Positions 33,462 through 40,193 of a stretch of DNA of 40,193 bases are shown here, piece after piece. The position numbers and the translations under genes are program-made. Within the stretch, counting starts at the first letter, position 1. Every line of letters starts with the position of its first letter. The notes below the pieces were generated by a model, which did not search any database, was not told where the DNA came from, and saw only the letters and a program-made list of their open reading frames with translations. Origin of the DNA: Spirulina sp. CCY15215 (GTDB taxonomy: Bacteria; Cyanobacteriota; Cyanobacteriia; Cyanobacteriales; Spirulinaceae). The DNA lies in NCBI RefSeq assembly GCF_016888125.1, contig NZ_JACSWA010000516.1:1-40193 (forward strand). Reading direction: 5' to 3'.

Positions 33462-33497
33462 TTTTCAATACAAGCATTTTTGGGCTTGTATCGAAAA
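33462..33497 (+). other. Stem-loop in the pstS leader
   Basis: ATACAAGC (33468-33475) and GCTTGTAT (33484-33491) pair perfectly around an 8-base loop. Outer TTTTC and GAAAA extend the stem to 14 positions with one A-C mismatch. No T-run follows on the plus strand, so it is not a classic terminator; it would fold in the 5' untranslated mRNA. Confidence 0.6.
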
Positions 33498-33592
33498 AAT
33501 TATTCAATTGAAGATTTAGTTGAAGTTTAAATATCTCTTCAACAATTTGATTTGAGACTCTACACTAATTAACAAAATTGAGGAGTGACAGC

Positions 33593-34660
33593 ATGGTTTT
33601 CCTAAACACAAAACGTTCCTGGCCCGTTCGTCTATCGGCGATCGCCTTATTATTAGCACTCACTGCCTGCGCTACTGAAACAACCTCAAAAAGCTCGGGT
33701 GAAAGTGGCAGCGAAAGCAGCACTGAAAGCAGTGCTGAAGATAGTGGCTTAAGCGGAGATGTACTCGTAGACGGTTCGAGTACAGTTTTCCCCATCTCCG
33801 AAGCAATGGCAGAAGAATTCATGAAAGAGAATTCCAAGGTGAGAGTAACTGTTGGAGTTTCTGGTTCTGGGGGTGGATTTAAGAAATTCTGTGCCGGAGA
33901 AACTGATATTTCTAATGCTTCTCGCCCCATCAAAGAATCTGAAATCGCATTGTGCAAAGAAAAAGGGATCGAATTTGTGGAAGTTCCTGTGGCCTTTGAC
34001 GGTATTTCCGTTGTCGTCAATAAGGAAAACGACTGGGCAGCCTGCTTGAAACCAGAAGAACTCTCCAAAATGTGGGAACCCGCAGCAGAAGGAAAAATCA
34101 CGACTTGGAAGCAAATCCGCGACGAATTCCCCGATCAAACCTTGAGCTTATATGGACCCGGTACAGATTCGGGTACTTATGATTATTTCACCGAAGCAAC
34201 CTATGGTGAAGAAGGAGAAAGCCGAGGGGACTATACCGCCAGCGAAGATGATAACGTCATCGTTCAAGGGGTTGAAGCCGATAAAGGGAGTTTGGGCTTC
34301 TTTGGCTTTGCTTACTACGAAGAAAACAAAGATGCTCTCAAAGTTATCGAAATTGAGAACTCCGCAGGGGAATGTATTACACCCAGTAGCGCCAGCATTG
34401 AAGATGGAACTTACAATCCTTTAGCACGGCCTATTTTCTTCTATGTCAAGAAAGAATCTTTAGACACGAAACCTGCTGTTAAAGCCTTTGTGGAATATCA
34501 AATCAGTTCCGATCAAGCTCATCTGGTTACAGAAGTGGGTTATGTCGCCCTACCTTCCGCATTGGTTTCTAAAATTGAAACTCGCGTCGCAGAGGTAAAA
34601 CTCGGTTCGATTTTTGAGGGGGGAACCTCTTTGGGTGTAAAACTTGCTGATAAACTTTAG
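33593..34660 (+). CDS. pstS: Phosphate-binding lipoprotein PstS (SphX-like)
   Basis: This 355-residue periplasmic phosphate-binding protein belongs to the high-affinity Pst transporter. The N-terminus has basic residues, a hydrophobic core and the lipobox LALTAC, with lipid-carrying C26. A serine- and glutamate-rich linker of about 25 residues follows. Phosphate-contact motifs are DGSSTVFPISEAM, GVSGSGGGFKKFCAGETDIS with NASRPI, and GPGTDSGTYDYF. The cysteine in KKFCAG and the ALCKEKG element fit the cyanobacterial SphX branch. GAGGAG lies 8 bases before the ATG at 33593. A Pho box upstream predicts induction by phosphate starvation through SphS-SphR. Confidence 0.94.
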   Translation: MVFLNTKRSWPVRLSAIALLLALTACATETTSKSSGESGSESSTESSAEDSGLSGDVLVDGSSTVFPISEAMAEEFMKENSKVRVTVGVSGSGGGFKKFCAGETDISNASRPIKESEIALCKEKGIEFVEVPVAFDGISVVVNKENDWAACLKPEELSKMWEPAAEGKITTWKQIRDEFPDQTLSLYGPGTDSGTYDYFTEATYGEEGESRGDYTASEDDNVIVQGVEADKGSLGFFGFAYYEENKDALKVIEIENSAGECITPSSASIEDGTYNPLARPIFFYVKKESLDTKPAVKAFVEYQISSDQAHLVTEVGYVALPSALVSKIETRVAEVKLGSIFEGGTSLGVKLADKL

Positions 34661-34677
34661 AGTCAGAACATAACCAA

Positions 34678-34708
34678 ACAGCCAAAAGTTTTGCAGACTT
34701 TTGGCTGT
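34678..34708 (+). other. Perfect 12-bp intercistronic stem-loop between pstS and pstC
   Basis: ACAGCCAAAAGT (34678-34689) and ACTTTTGGCTGT (34697-34708) pair perfectly around loop TTTGCAG. There is no T-run after it. Such hairpins after binding-protein genes often protect the 3' end of the upstream message, raising binding-protein yield over permease. Confidence 0.75.
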
Positions 34709-34736
34709 ATCGATAATCGCCTCTCTAATCTCGAGT

Positions 34737-35666
34737 ATGACTTCCGATTTTTCCTCTAGTAACTCCAATCTTTGGCAACCCAATCGCCAAGCCAGTAAGC
34801 GAGTTCAGTTTGCCGTTAAAACAGTATTTGCTATCTTTGCCCTTGTTTCTGTTGCAACGACCATTGGCATTGTCTTAACTTTGGTCTTTGAAACCTTTGA
34901 ATTTTTTCGGGAGGTTTCCCTTTGGCATTTTCTCACGGATACGAAATGGACTCCCCTCTTTTCCAGCGCTCAGTTTGGGATTTTTGTGTTAATTAGCGCA
35001 ACCCTCATGACTTCCGGGATTGCCATTTTAGTTGCTCTACCTTTGGGATTATTGGCGGCGATTTGCTTGAGTGAATATGCGACTGCAAAAACTCGCGCAA
35101 TTATCAAACCAATCCTAGAGATTTTAGCAGGTGTTCCCACGGTTGTTTACGGTTATTTTGCTCTTTTGTTCGTTACACCTCTCCTGCAAACGTTTATTCC
35201 CGTACAAGGATTTAATGCTCTCAGTGCAGGTCTAGTGTTAGGGATTATGATTACGCCTTTAGTGGCTTCTCTGAGCGAAGATGCCATTTATTCCGTTCCT
35301 CAAAGTTTGCGGGATGGGTCTTATGCTTTGGGAGCAACCAAGCGAGAAACGATTGTTTCTGTTATTCTTCCAGCAGCGTTATCGGGGATTGTTTCTTCGG
35401 TTATTTTGGCAATTTCTCGAGCGATTGGAGAAACGATGATTGTTACCCTGGCAGCCGGACAAAACCCGCGTTTGGGCTTAAATCCTCTCGTTCCCGTGAT
35501 GACGATGACAGCGTTTATTGTGCAGGTTAGTTTGGGGGATACTCCCGCAGGTTCTTTGGCTTACAAAACGATTTATGCTGTAGGTATGACCCTGTTTTTA
35601 ATTACGCTGGCTCTGAATATTTTTAGTTTCTGGTTCGTTCGCCGTTTCCGCGAGAAATACGATTAA
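34737..35666 (+). CDS. pstC: Phosphate ABC transporter permease PstC
   Basis: This 309-residue inner-membrane permease has about six helices and the MetI-like fold. The N-terminal 25 residues are cytoplasmic and serine/asparagine-rich. The PstC-type sequences [20 protein letters not shown] and [25 protein letters not shown] (the EAA-like loop that contacts PstB) are clear, followed by [18 protein letters not shown]. The ATG at 34737 is chosen; a TTG at 34701 lies inside the hairpin and is unlikely. It is 76 bp after pstS and 12 bp before pstA. Confidence 0.95.
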   Translation: MTSDFSSSNSNLWQPNRQASKRVQFAVKTVFAIFALVSVATTIGIVLTLVFETFEFFREVSLWHFLTDTKWTPLFSSAQFGIFVLISATLMTSGIAILVALPLGLLAAICLSEYATAKTRAIIKPILEILAGVPTVVYGYFALLFVTPLLQTFIPVQGFNALSAGLVLGIMITPLVASLSEDAIYSVPQSLRDGSYALGATKRETIVSVILPAALSGIVSSVILAISRAIGETMIVTLAAGQNPRLGLNPLVPVMTMTAFIVQVSLGDTPAGSLAYKTIYAVGMTLFLITLALNIFSFWFVRRFREKYD

Positions 35667-35678
35667 CTCGCAAATTTT

Positions 35679-36587
35679 ATGACAACACAAACACCTCTTA
35701 CTGACGCTAAATCAAGCGATTTTCAGGTTAATCTATCGGGTCGTTACAAGATAGATACCATTTTTGCGATCGCCACTTGGAGCGCGATCGCCATTTCTAT
35801 CCTCGTGCTGGTAACATTATTGTTGAGCGTTTTGATTGAAGGATTCCCTCGTTTAAGCTGGTCATTTTTAACGAATTTTCCCTCTCGAAAACCAGAAGAA
35901 GCAGGACTGCTCTCGGCTTTAGCGGGGACAATTTGGATGATGGTTACTATTACGGCGATCGCTTTCCCTTTGGGGGTTGGTGCGGGAATTTATCTCGAAG
36001 AATTTGCCAAAGATAGTTGGTTAGGACGGGTGATTGAAATCAACATCAATAACTTGGCCGGGGTTCCTTCTATTATTTACGGGTTATTGGGCTTACAAGT
36101 TTTCGTGCGTTTTATGGAACCGCTAACCGGAGGACGCAGCATTATTTCTGGAGCATTAACCCTGGCTCTGTTAATTTTACCGATTATTATTGTCTCCACA
36201 CGGGAATCCTTGCGGGCAATTCCTGATAGTTTGCGTCAAGCGGGTTTCGCTTTGGGGGCAACGGAATGGCAAGTCATCTCGCGTCAAGTTTTGCCGATCG
36301 CTTTTCCGGGGATTCTGACGGGAACGATTTTGGCTCTCTCTCGGGCGATCGGAGAAACGGCTCCTTTGATTACAATTGGGGCATTAACCTTTATTTCTTT
36401 CTTACCCGAAAACTTACAAAGTCCCTTTACGGTACTCCCCATTCAAGTTTACAACTGGGTTTCTCGACCCCAACAAGAATTTCATGTTAATTCGGCTGCT
36501 GGTATTATTGTCTTGATGGTAGTGCTGCTAATGATGAATGGCACAGCAGTTTTGCTACGAAATAAATTCCAAAAACAACGCGGTTAA
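35679..36587 (+). CDS. pstA: Phosphate ABC transporter permease PstA
   Basis: This 302-residue permease has about six helices and pairs with PstC. Family motifs are INNLAGVPSIIYGLLGLQVF, SLRAIPDSLRQAGFALGATE (EAA-like loop), and LSRAIGETAPLITIGALTFI, the typical PstA end region. The two permeases share the GVP(T/S)(V/I)(V/I)YG and SRAIGET elements, as expected of paralogous halves. It lies 12 bp after pstC and 41 bp before pstB, in one operon. Confidence 0.95.
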   Translation: MTTQTPLTDAKSSDFQVNLSGRYKIDTIFAIATWSAIAISILVLVTLLLSVLIEGFPRLSWSFLTNFPSRKPEEAGLLSALAGTIWMMVTITAIAFPLGVGAGIYLEEFAKDSWLGRVIEININNLAGVPSIIYGLLGLQVFVRFMEPLTGGRSIISGALTLALLILPIIIVSTRESLRAIPDSLRQAGFALGATEWQVISRQVLPIAFPGILTGTILALSRAIGETAPLITIGALTFISFLPENLQSPFTVLPIQVYNWVSRPQQEFHVNSAAGIIVLMVVLLMMNGTAVLLRNKFQKQRG

Positions 36588-36628
36588 GAGTTTTTCTAAT
36601 CAATCACTAACAATCAATAACCAAAACA

Positions 36629-37453
36629 ATGGTTTCAACTAATAAATCCTATGTGACGACTCCAGAAGATTTAGTCACAGAAGCAGTTCTCCGCGCTAAA
36701 GATGTCAATGTTTATTATGGCTCAAACTTAGCGGTACGGGATGTTTCCTTAGATATTCCCTACAATCAAGTGGTTGCTTTTATTGGACCGTCTGGATGTG
36801 GAAAAAGTACGATTCTGCGCTGTTTTAATCGTATGAATGACCTGGTTGCCAGCGCTCGAGTCCAGGGAAAAATCACCTTTCACGGCCAGGATTTATATGG
36901 GTCCGGTGTCGATCCCGTAGAAATGCGTCGTCGTATTGGCATGGTTTTTCAAAAACCCAATCCTTTCCCTAAATCGATTTATGATAATGTTGCTTTTGGG
37001 GCGCGGATCAATGGTTATACTGGCGATCTAGATGAACTGGTTGAAGATTCTTTGCGGAAGTCAGCCTTGTGGGATGAAGTCAAAGATAAGCTCAAAGATA
37101 GCGGTTTGGCCTTATCGGGGGGACAGCAACAACGGCTTTGCATTGCTCGGGCGATCGCCATTTCTCCAGAAGTGATTCTCATGGATGAACCTTGTTCGGC
37201 TCTCGATCCTATTTCAACACTAAAGGTAGAAGAGTTAATTCATGAGTTAAAACAACAATATACAATTGTAATTGTTACTCACAATATGCAACAAGCCTCT
37301 CGGGTTTCCGATCTGACGGCGTTTTATAATGCGGAAGCCACGGAAACAGGAGGCAAGGTCGGTTATTTGGTGGAATATAATCGCACGGAGGTGATTTTCC
37401 AAAATCCGACCCAAGAAGCTACCCAGGCTTATGTGAGTGGTCGTTTCGGTTGA
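36629..37453 (+). CDS. pstB: Phosphate ABC transporter ATP-binding protein PstB
   Basis: This 274-residue ATPase drives phosphate uptake. It shows Walker [10 protein letters not shown] (53-61), the Q-loop in [20 protein letters not shown] signature LSGGQQQR (162-169), Walker B VILMDEP (182-188), and the switch histidine in [22 protein letters not shown] and the C-terminal [17 protein letters not shown] are typical of PstB. The spacer to pstA holds degenerate AATCAATCAC-type heptamers. No phoU follows; a terminator lies 28 bp after the stop. Confidence 0.97.
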   Translation: MVSTNKSYVTTPEDLVTEAVLRAKDVNVYYGSNLAVRDVSLDIPYNQVVAFIGPSGCGKSTILRCFNRMNDLVASARVQGKITFHGQDLYGSGVDPVEMRRRIGMVFQKPNPFPKSIYDNVAFGARINGYTGDLDELVEDSLRKSALWDEVKDKLKDSGLALSGGQQQRLCIARAIAISPEVILMDEPCSALDPISTLKVEELIHELKQQYTIVIVTHNMQQASRVSDLTAFYNAEATETGGKVGYLVEYNRTEVIFQNPTQEATQAYVSGRFG

Positions 37454-37480
37454 TAGAGTAACTCTCTTTTTGTTATAGTA

Positions 37481-37513
37481 GTGCGGGCAGAAGATGCCCG
37501 CTATTGTTTTTTG
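37481..37513 (+). terminator. Rho-independent terminator of the pst operon
   Basis: GCGGGCA (37483-37489) and TGCCCGC (37495-37501) form a perfect 7-bp GC-rich stem with loop GAAGA, followed by TATTGTTTTTT. It closes the pstSCAB unit. Confidence 0.9.
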
Positions 37514-37564
37514 GTTTTAGTTTAAGGGAGATTCGGTTCTGCGATCGAAAGTATGAGATATTTT

Positions 37565-37606
37565 TTTATTGAGGAGAGTTTATTGAGGAGAGTTTATTGA
37601 AGAGAT
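37565..37606. repeat. Three tandem 14-bp repeats TTTATTGAGGAGAG
   Basis: Two perfect copies and one copy with two changes (TTTATTGAAGAGAT) lie head to tail in the 260-bp spacer between the pst terminator and the GAF fragment gene. Each contains GAGGAG, a ribosome-binding-site-like sequence, but no start codon in a useful frame was seen after it. Confidence 0.8.
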
Positions 37607-37713
37607 ATTTATTTAGACTTTTGCTCACCAAAATGAAGAGATAAGTATTCACCCTGAGAAAACTTTACTACAATAGCCTAACAGTTAAATCCAGGCAAGA
37701 GATTAAAGATTTG

Positions 37714-38058
37714 ATGAAGGGAGGCAAAATAAAATTTTTGTTTAATAATCTCTTTGACGAACCTCAAGATAATCGCTATAATACCCTTTATTCTCTTCTG
37801 AATTCCTTAACTATTTCTATGGGAAAATTTGTCAGTGCAGAATATAGTCATATTTTCTTCGTTGATGCCGAGAAAAAAGAAGTTTGGTCTCTTGCCTTCG
37901 ATCCTAAAAATGCCTGTGCGAAGGAATTTTGCCTCCCTGCCGATCGCGGAATTACTGCAAAATTATTAACCGATCGCGAAGCAAAGAAAAGCAATAAGGT
38001 AAGTCAAATTAAAGATCGTTCCATTTTACAAGCATTTCAATCTTTTCGAGATCAATAA
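37714..38058 (+). CDS. Short GAF-like domain protein, probably truncated
   Basis: From the ATG at 37714 the product has 114 residues. LYSLLNSLTISMGKFVSAEY, then SHIFFVDAEKKEVWSLAFD, CLPADRGITAKLLTDREAKK and VSQIKDRSILQAF resemble the first two thirds of a GAF domain, as found in front of adenylate cyclases or kinases. The end of the GAF fold and any output domain are missing; the frame stops 21 bp before the next gene. It may be a remnant, or a small sensor that acts with another protein. There is no ribosome-binding site of good strength. The GAF call is by pattern. Confidence 0.6.
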   Translation: MKGGKIKFLFNNLFDEPQDNRYNTLYSLLNSLTISMGKFVSAEYSHIFFVDAEKKEVWSLAFDPKNACAKEFCLPADRGITAKLLTDREAKKSNKVSQIKDRSILQAFQSFRDQ

Positions 38059-38079
38059 ACTAGGAGATTAAAAAAAAAT

Positions 38080-39216
38080 ATGAAAAGACGGTTTTTTCTG
38101 CAATTAATAGCAACAAATTCAGGATTTTTGGTCTTAGGAGAAAGTTTAGTTGGCTGCACGACAGTTAATTCTCAGGTCTCAAATAATATGGCTTCTTCTA
38201 TGCCTACAAATTCCTCATTTTTTATGCCTGATGAAGCCGATCCCCATTTGTGTACTTGGATGGCATTTAGTGCCAGTGCAGATATTTGGGGGGGTGAATA
38301 TGTTACTGACGTGCAGAATAATTTGGCTAAAATTGCTCGCACGATCGCCAATTATGAACCTGTCAAAATGTTAGTTCGTCAGGAAGATTATGATATCGCT
38401 TTGGCAAAATGCGGTTCTAAAGTTGAATTAATAATTGCCTCTTTCGACGATCTGTGGATGCGCGATACAGGTCCTGTTTTTGTAGTGAATGAAGAAGGTG
38501 ATAAAGCAGGCATTGATTTTAATTTTAATGGTTGGGGAAACAAGCAATATCACGATCGCGATGCTGAAGTCGCGCAGTTTGTTGCACAAAAGTCTGGAGT
38601 TCCCTTAATCAATACCAAACTGGTCTTTGAAGGTGGAGGTGTTGAAGTCGATGGCCGCGGCACCGCGATCGTAACAGAAAGTTGTATTATTAATGACAAT
38701 CGCAATCCAGGTTGGACAAAAGCCGATTGTGAAGAAGAATTAAAAGTATTATTAGGATTGCGTAAAATTATTTGGCTACCGGGTCTCAAAGGTGCAGATA
38801 TTACCGATGGACATACGGATTTTTATGCCCGTTTTACCAGTCCAAGGGTTGTTGTCGCTGGATACGATCCCGATCCTCAATCGGTTGACCATGAGGTGAC
38901 GAAAAAAAATATTGAAATTCTGCGATCGCAAACAGATGCAAATGGGAATCAACTAGAAGTCGCGATCCTCGAAGGTCCAACAAAAATACGATCGGGATAC
39001 GACTGGGATGATTTTGCGGCGGGATATATTAACTTTTATGTTATTAATGGTGCTGTAATTGCACCAGAATTTGGCGATCGCAAAGCCGATCATCAGGCCA
39101 AAGAAACCCTTGCACGTCTATTTCCCGATCGCGATATCATACAACTGAATATTGATGAGATTGCTGCGGGAGGGGGTGGAATTCATTGTACAACTCAGCA
39201 AGAACCTTTGATTTAA
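38080..39216 (+). CDS. aguA: Agmatine deiminase family protein with lipoprotein/Tat-like leader
   Basis: This 378-residue protein belongs to the guanidine-modifying superfamily. Family motifs are DDLWMRDTGPVFV, FNFNGWGNKQY, LVFEGGGVEVDGRGT, TDGHTDFYARF and GGGGIHCTTQQ, with catalytic cysteine C370. Agmatine deiminase makes N-carbamoylputrescine from agmatine; some relatives act on peptidyl-arginine. Unlike the usual cytosolic enzyme, it begins KRRFFLQLIATNSGFLVLGE and has the lipobox-like LVGC (C26), so export and lipid attachment are likely. TAGGAG lies 13 bases before the ATG, rather far. aguB was not found nearby. The symbol reflects family, not proven substrate. Confidence 0.85.
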   Translation: MKRRFFLQLIATNSGFLVLGESLVGCTTVNSQVSNNMASSMPTNSSFFMPDEADPHLCTWMAFSASADIWGGEYVTDVQNNLAKIARTIANYEPVKMLVRQEDYDIALAKCGSKVELIIASFDDLWMRDTGPVFVVNEEGDKAGIDFNFNGWGNKQYHDRDAEVAQFVAQKSGVPLINTKLVFEGGGVEVDGRGTAIVTESCIINDNRNPGWTKADCEEELKVLLGLRKIIWLPGLKGADITDGHTDFYARFTSPRVVVAGYDPDPQSVDHEVTKKNIEILRSQTDANGNQLEVAILEGPTKIRSGYDWDDFAAGYINFYVINGAVIAPEFGDRKADHQAKETLARLFPDRDIIQLNIDEIAAGGGGIHCTTQQEPLI

Positions 39217-39231
39217 TGGGTAAGATAAAGT

Positions 39232-39969
39232 ATGTTAAAAGCCTTAATTTTTGATGTCGATGGAACCCTTGCCGAAACCGAAAGAGATGGGCATCGCATC
39301 GCCTTTAATCGTGCTTTTGCCACAGCAGGATTAGACTGGAATTGGTCTCAAGAACTTTACGGTAAACTTTTGCCAGTTGCGGGAGGAAAAGAGCGCATTC
39401 GCTTCTATTTAAACTATTATTGCTCTGATTTTAAAAAACCCGATCGCCTCGAGGAATTTATTGCTGATTTGCACTATAGTAAAACGCAATATTATCAAGA
39501 TTTATTACGATGGGGTAAAATTCCCTTGCGTCCTGGAGTCAAGCGCTTAATCGATGAGGCACGCGATCGCAATTTTCGTTTGGCGATCGCCACCACCAGT
39601 TCTTATCCCACCACCATCGCCTTACTAGAAAAAACCCTCGATCCGGCTTGGTTTGAAGTGATTGGGGCTGGGGATATTGTCCCGAACAAAAAACCCGCAC
39701 CGGATATTTATTTATATGTTTTAGAAAAATTGAATTTAGAACCCTCAGAATGTGTTGTTTTTGAAGATTCAGAAGCAGGTTTATCTGCCTCAACAGGGGC
39801 AAACTTAAAAACCATTGTGACAGCCAATAATTATACGAAAAGCCATAATTTTGCCAAAGCAACCCTAATTCTCAATGGTTTAGGAGAACCCGATCGCCCG
39901 TTTTTATCTTTGCGCGGGGGAGTTGGCGATCGCAACTATGTAGATATATCGTTACTGGAATCTTTATGA
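39232..39969 (+). CDS. CbbY/beta-phosphoglucomutase-like HAD phosphatase
   Basis: This 245-residue cytosolic HAD subfamily IA protein shows motif I FDVDGTLAETE (D8 and D10), motif II ATTSS, the motif III lysine in NKKPAPDIY and motif IV VVFEDSEAG. The cap region (GHRIAFNRAFATAGLDWNWS, then GGKERIRFYL) matches CbbY, which dephosphorylates the Rubisco inhibitor xylulose-1,5-bisphosphate; this is the best guess for a cyanobacterium. The gene follows the agmatine deiminase-type gene by 15 bp and may be cotranscribed. Other HAD-IA sugar phosphatases cannot be excluded. Confidence 0.87.
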   Translation: MLKALIFDVDGTLAETERDGHRIAFNRAFATAGLDWNWSQELYGKLLPVAGGKERIRFYLNYYCSDFKKPDRLEEFIADLHYSKTQYYQDLLRWGKIPLRPGVKRLIDEARDRNFRLAIATTSSYPTTIALLEKTLDPAWFEVIGAGDIVPNKKPAPDIYLYVLEKLNLEPSECVVFEDSEAGLSASTGANLKTIVTANNYTKSHNFAKATLILNGLGEPDRPFLSLRGGVGDRNYVDISLLESL

Positions 39970-40122
39970 TTAAAACTCATCTGGATTTATAAAATAATAG
40001 CCTTTTGAACAATGCGATCGTGTTTCCTCTATCTCCCATTCTCAAAAGTAAAATTAGACGCGATCTCGGCAAGTCTCAACATTGCCTCGATTTCTGATAC
40101 GAGAAAAAACGGGAGATTGATA

Positions 40123-40180
40123 GCCCCGTCTCTTTAGAGCGGGGTAGAAAATCGACACGGCGAATTTATTCGCCTATGTC
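40123..40180. mobile_element. Two hairpins resembling the end of an IS200/IS605-type element
   Basis: The first hairpin pairs CCCCG (40124-40128) with CGGGG (40140-40144), and CTC with GAG inside, around loop TTTA. The second pairs GGCGAA (40159-40164) with TTCGCC (40169-40174) around TTTA, and is flanked by GACA and TGTC. Cyanobacterial IS200/IS605 and TnpB-carrying elements often end in such hairpins. No transposase is visible before the window ends, so this is a tentative call. Confidence 0.35.
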
Positions 40181-40193
40181 TTATCTTGGTTAA

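Larger units (their letters stand above)
33193..33592 (+). other. 400-bp control region of the pst operon
   Basis: This spacer has no gene. It holds a Pho box (33366-33406), a TTGACA overlapping its end, a leader stem-loop (33462-33497) and the GAGGAG ribosome-binding site (33580-33585 region) of pstS. The first 170 bases after tldD are AT-rich and show nothing I can name. Confidence 0.8.

Noticed and set aside
1-40193. tRNA, rRNA and CRISPR genes
   Set aside because: Reading both strands by eye showed no T-arm-like or repeat-spacer pattern convincing enough to report; a tRNAscan or CRISPR search was not possible.

Overview
The window is chromosomal DNA of a cyanobacterium. The palindrome GCGATCGC (HIP1) occurs dozens of times in genes and spacers. 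The gene set agrees: a SphX-type phosphate-binding protein with a Pho box of 8-bp repeats in an 11-bp register, half-size UPF0016/GDT1 manganese exchangers, urease, GlcF, a cyanobacterial-type TrpC and a DUF3727 protein. Genus cannot be fixed by reading alone. No rRNA, tRNA, CRISPR array, prophage or complete insertion sequence was recognised.

Layout. 1-298 (-) is the C-terminal part of an iron-type ABC permease that lacks its 5' portion inside the window. 347-4096 (-) is a compact envelope operon: LCP-family ligase, DUF3727 protein, MltG and a YqeG-type HAD phosphatase; heptamer repeats contain the stop codons of two of these genes. 4225-7325 holds a small membrane protein, a stand-alone MnmC-type tRNA methyltransferase, a receiver/HD-GYP regulator and a 2-Cys peroxiredoxin with a clear terminator. 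7582-12573 (+) is the most unusual block: a 980-residue TPR-CHAT protease, a small helical protein whose frame is broken at a tandem repeat, and a 489-residue protein with two C-terminal membrane segments. 12672-15786 holds an orphan RHH antitoxin-like gene, a beta-helix surface protein and a lysozyme-M15 peptidase fusion.

15928-22165 is mostly housekeeping: trpC, a small conserved protein, a class V aminotransferase and ureC without ureA or ureB. Among them lies an NB-ARC/TPR gene that has lost its nucleotide-binding half. 22189-29077 holds paired half-size manganese exchangers, a lone prepilin-like protein, a fused 5-oxoprolinase with a TTG start, and a cytoplasmic alpha-amylase. 29183-33192 holds glcF, an Rpn/DUF4351-type nuclease-like gene and tldD.

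33366-37513 is a complete phosphate-starvation unit: Pho box, a leader stem-loop, pstS (sphX-like), a perfect intercistronic stem-loop, pstC, pstA, pstB and a terminator. It is followed by a truncated GAF gene, an exported agmatine-deiminase-family lipoprotein and a CbbY-type HAD phosphatase. The last 75 bases carry two strong hairpins that resemble an IS200/IS605-type element end.

How the parts work together. The Pst genes form one high-affinity phosphate transporter. The first operon serves wall assembly and glycan-strand cutting. The CHAT block looks like a protease plus a membrane partner, possibly a defence or cell-death module; this is inference from domain architecture and spacing. All motif calls were made by eye; no database search was run.
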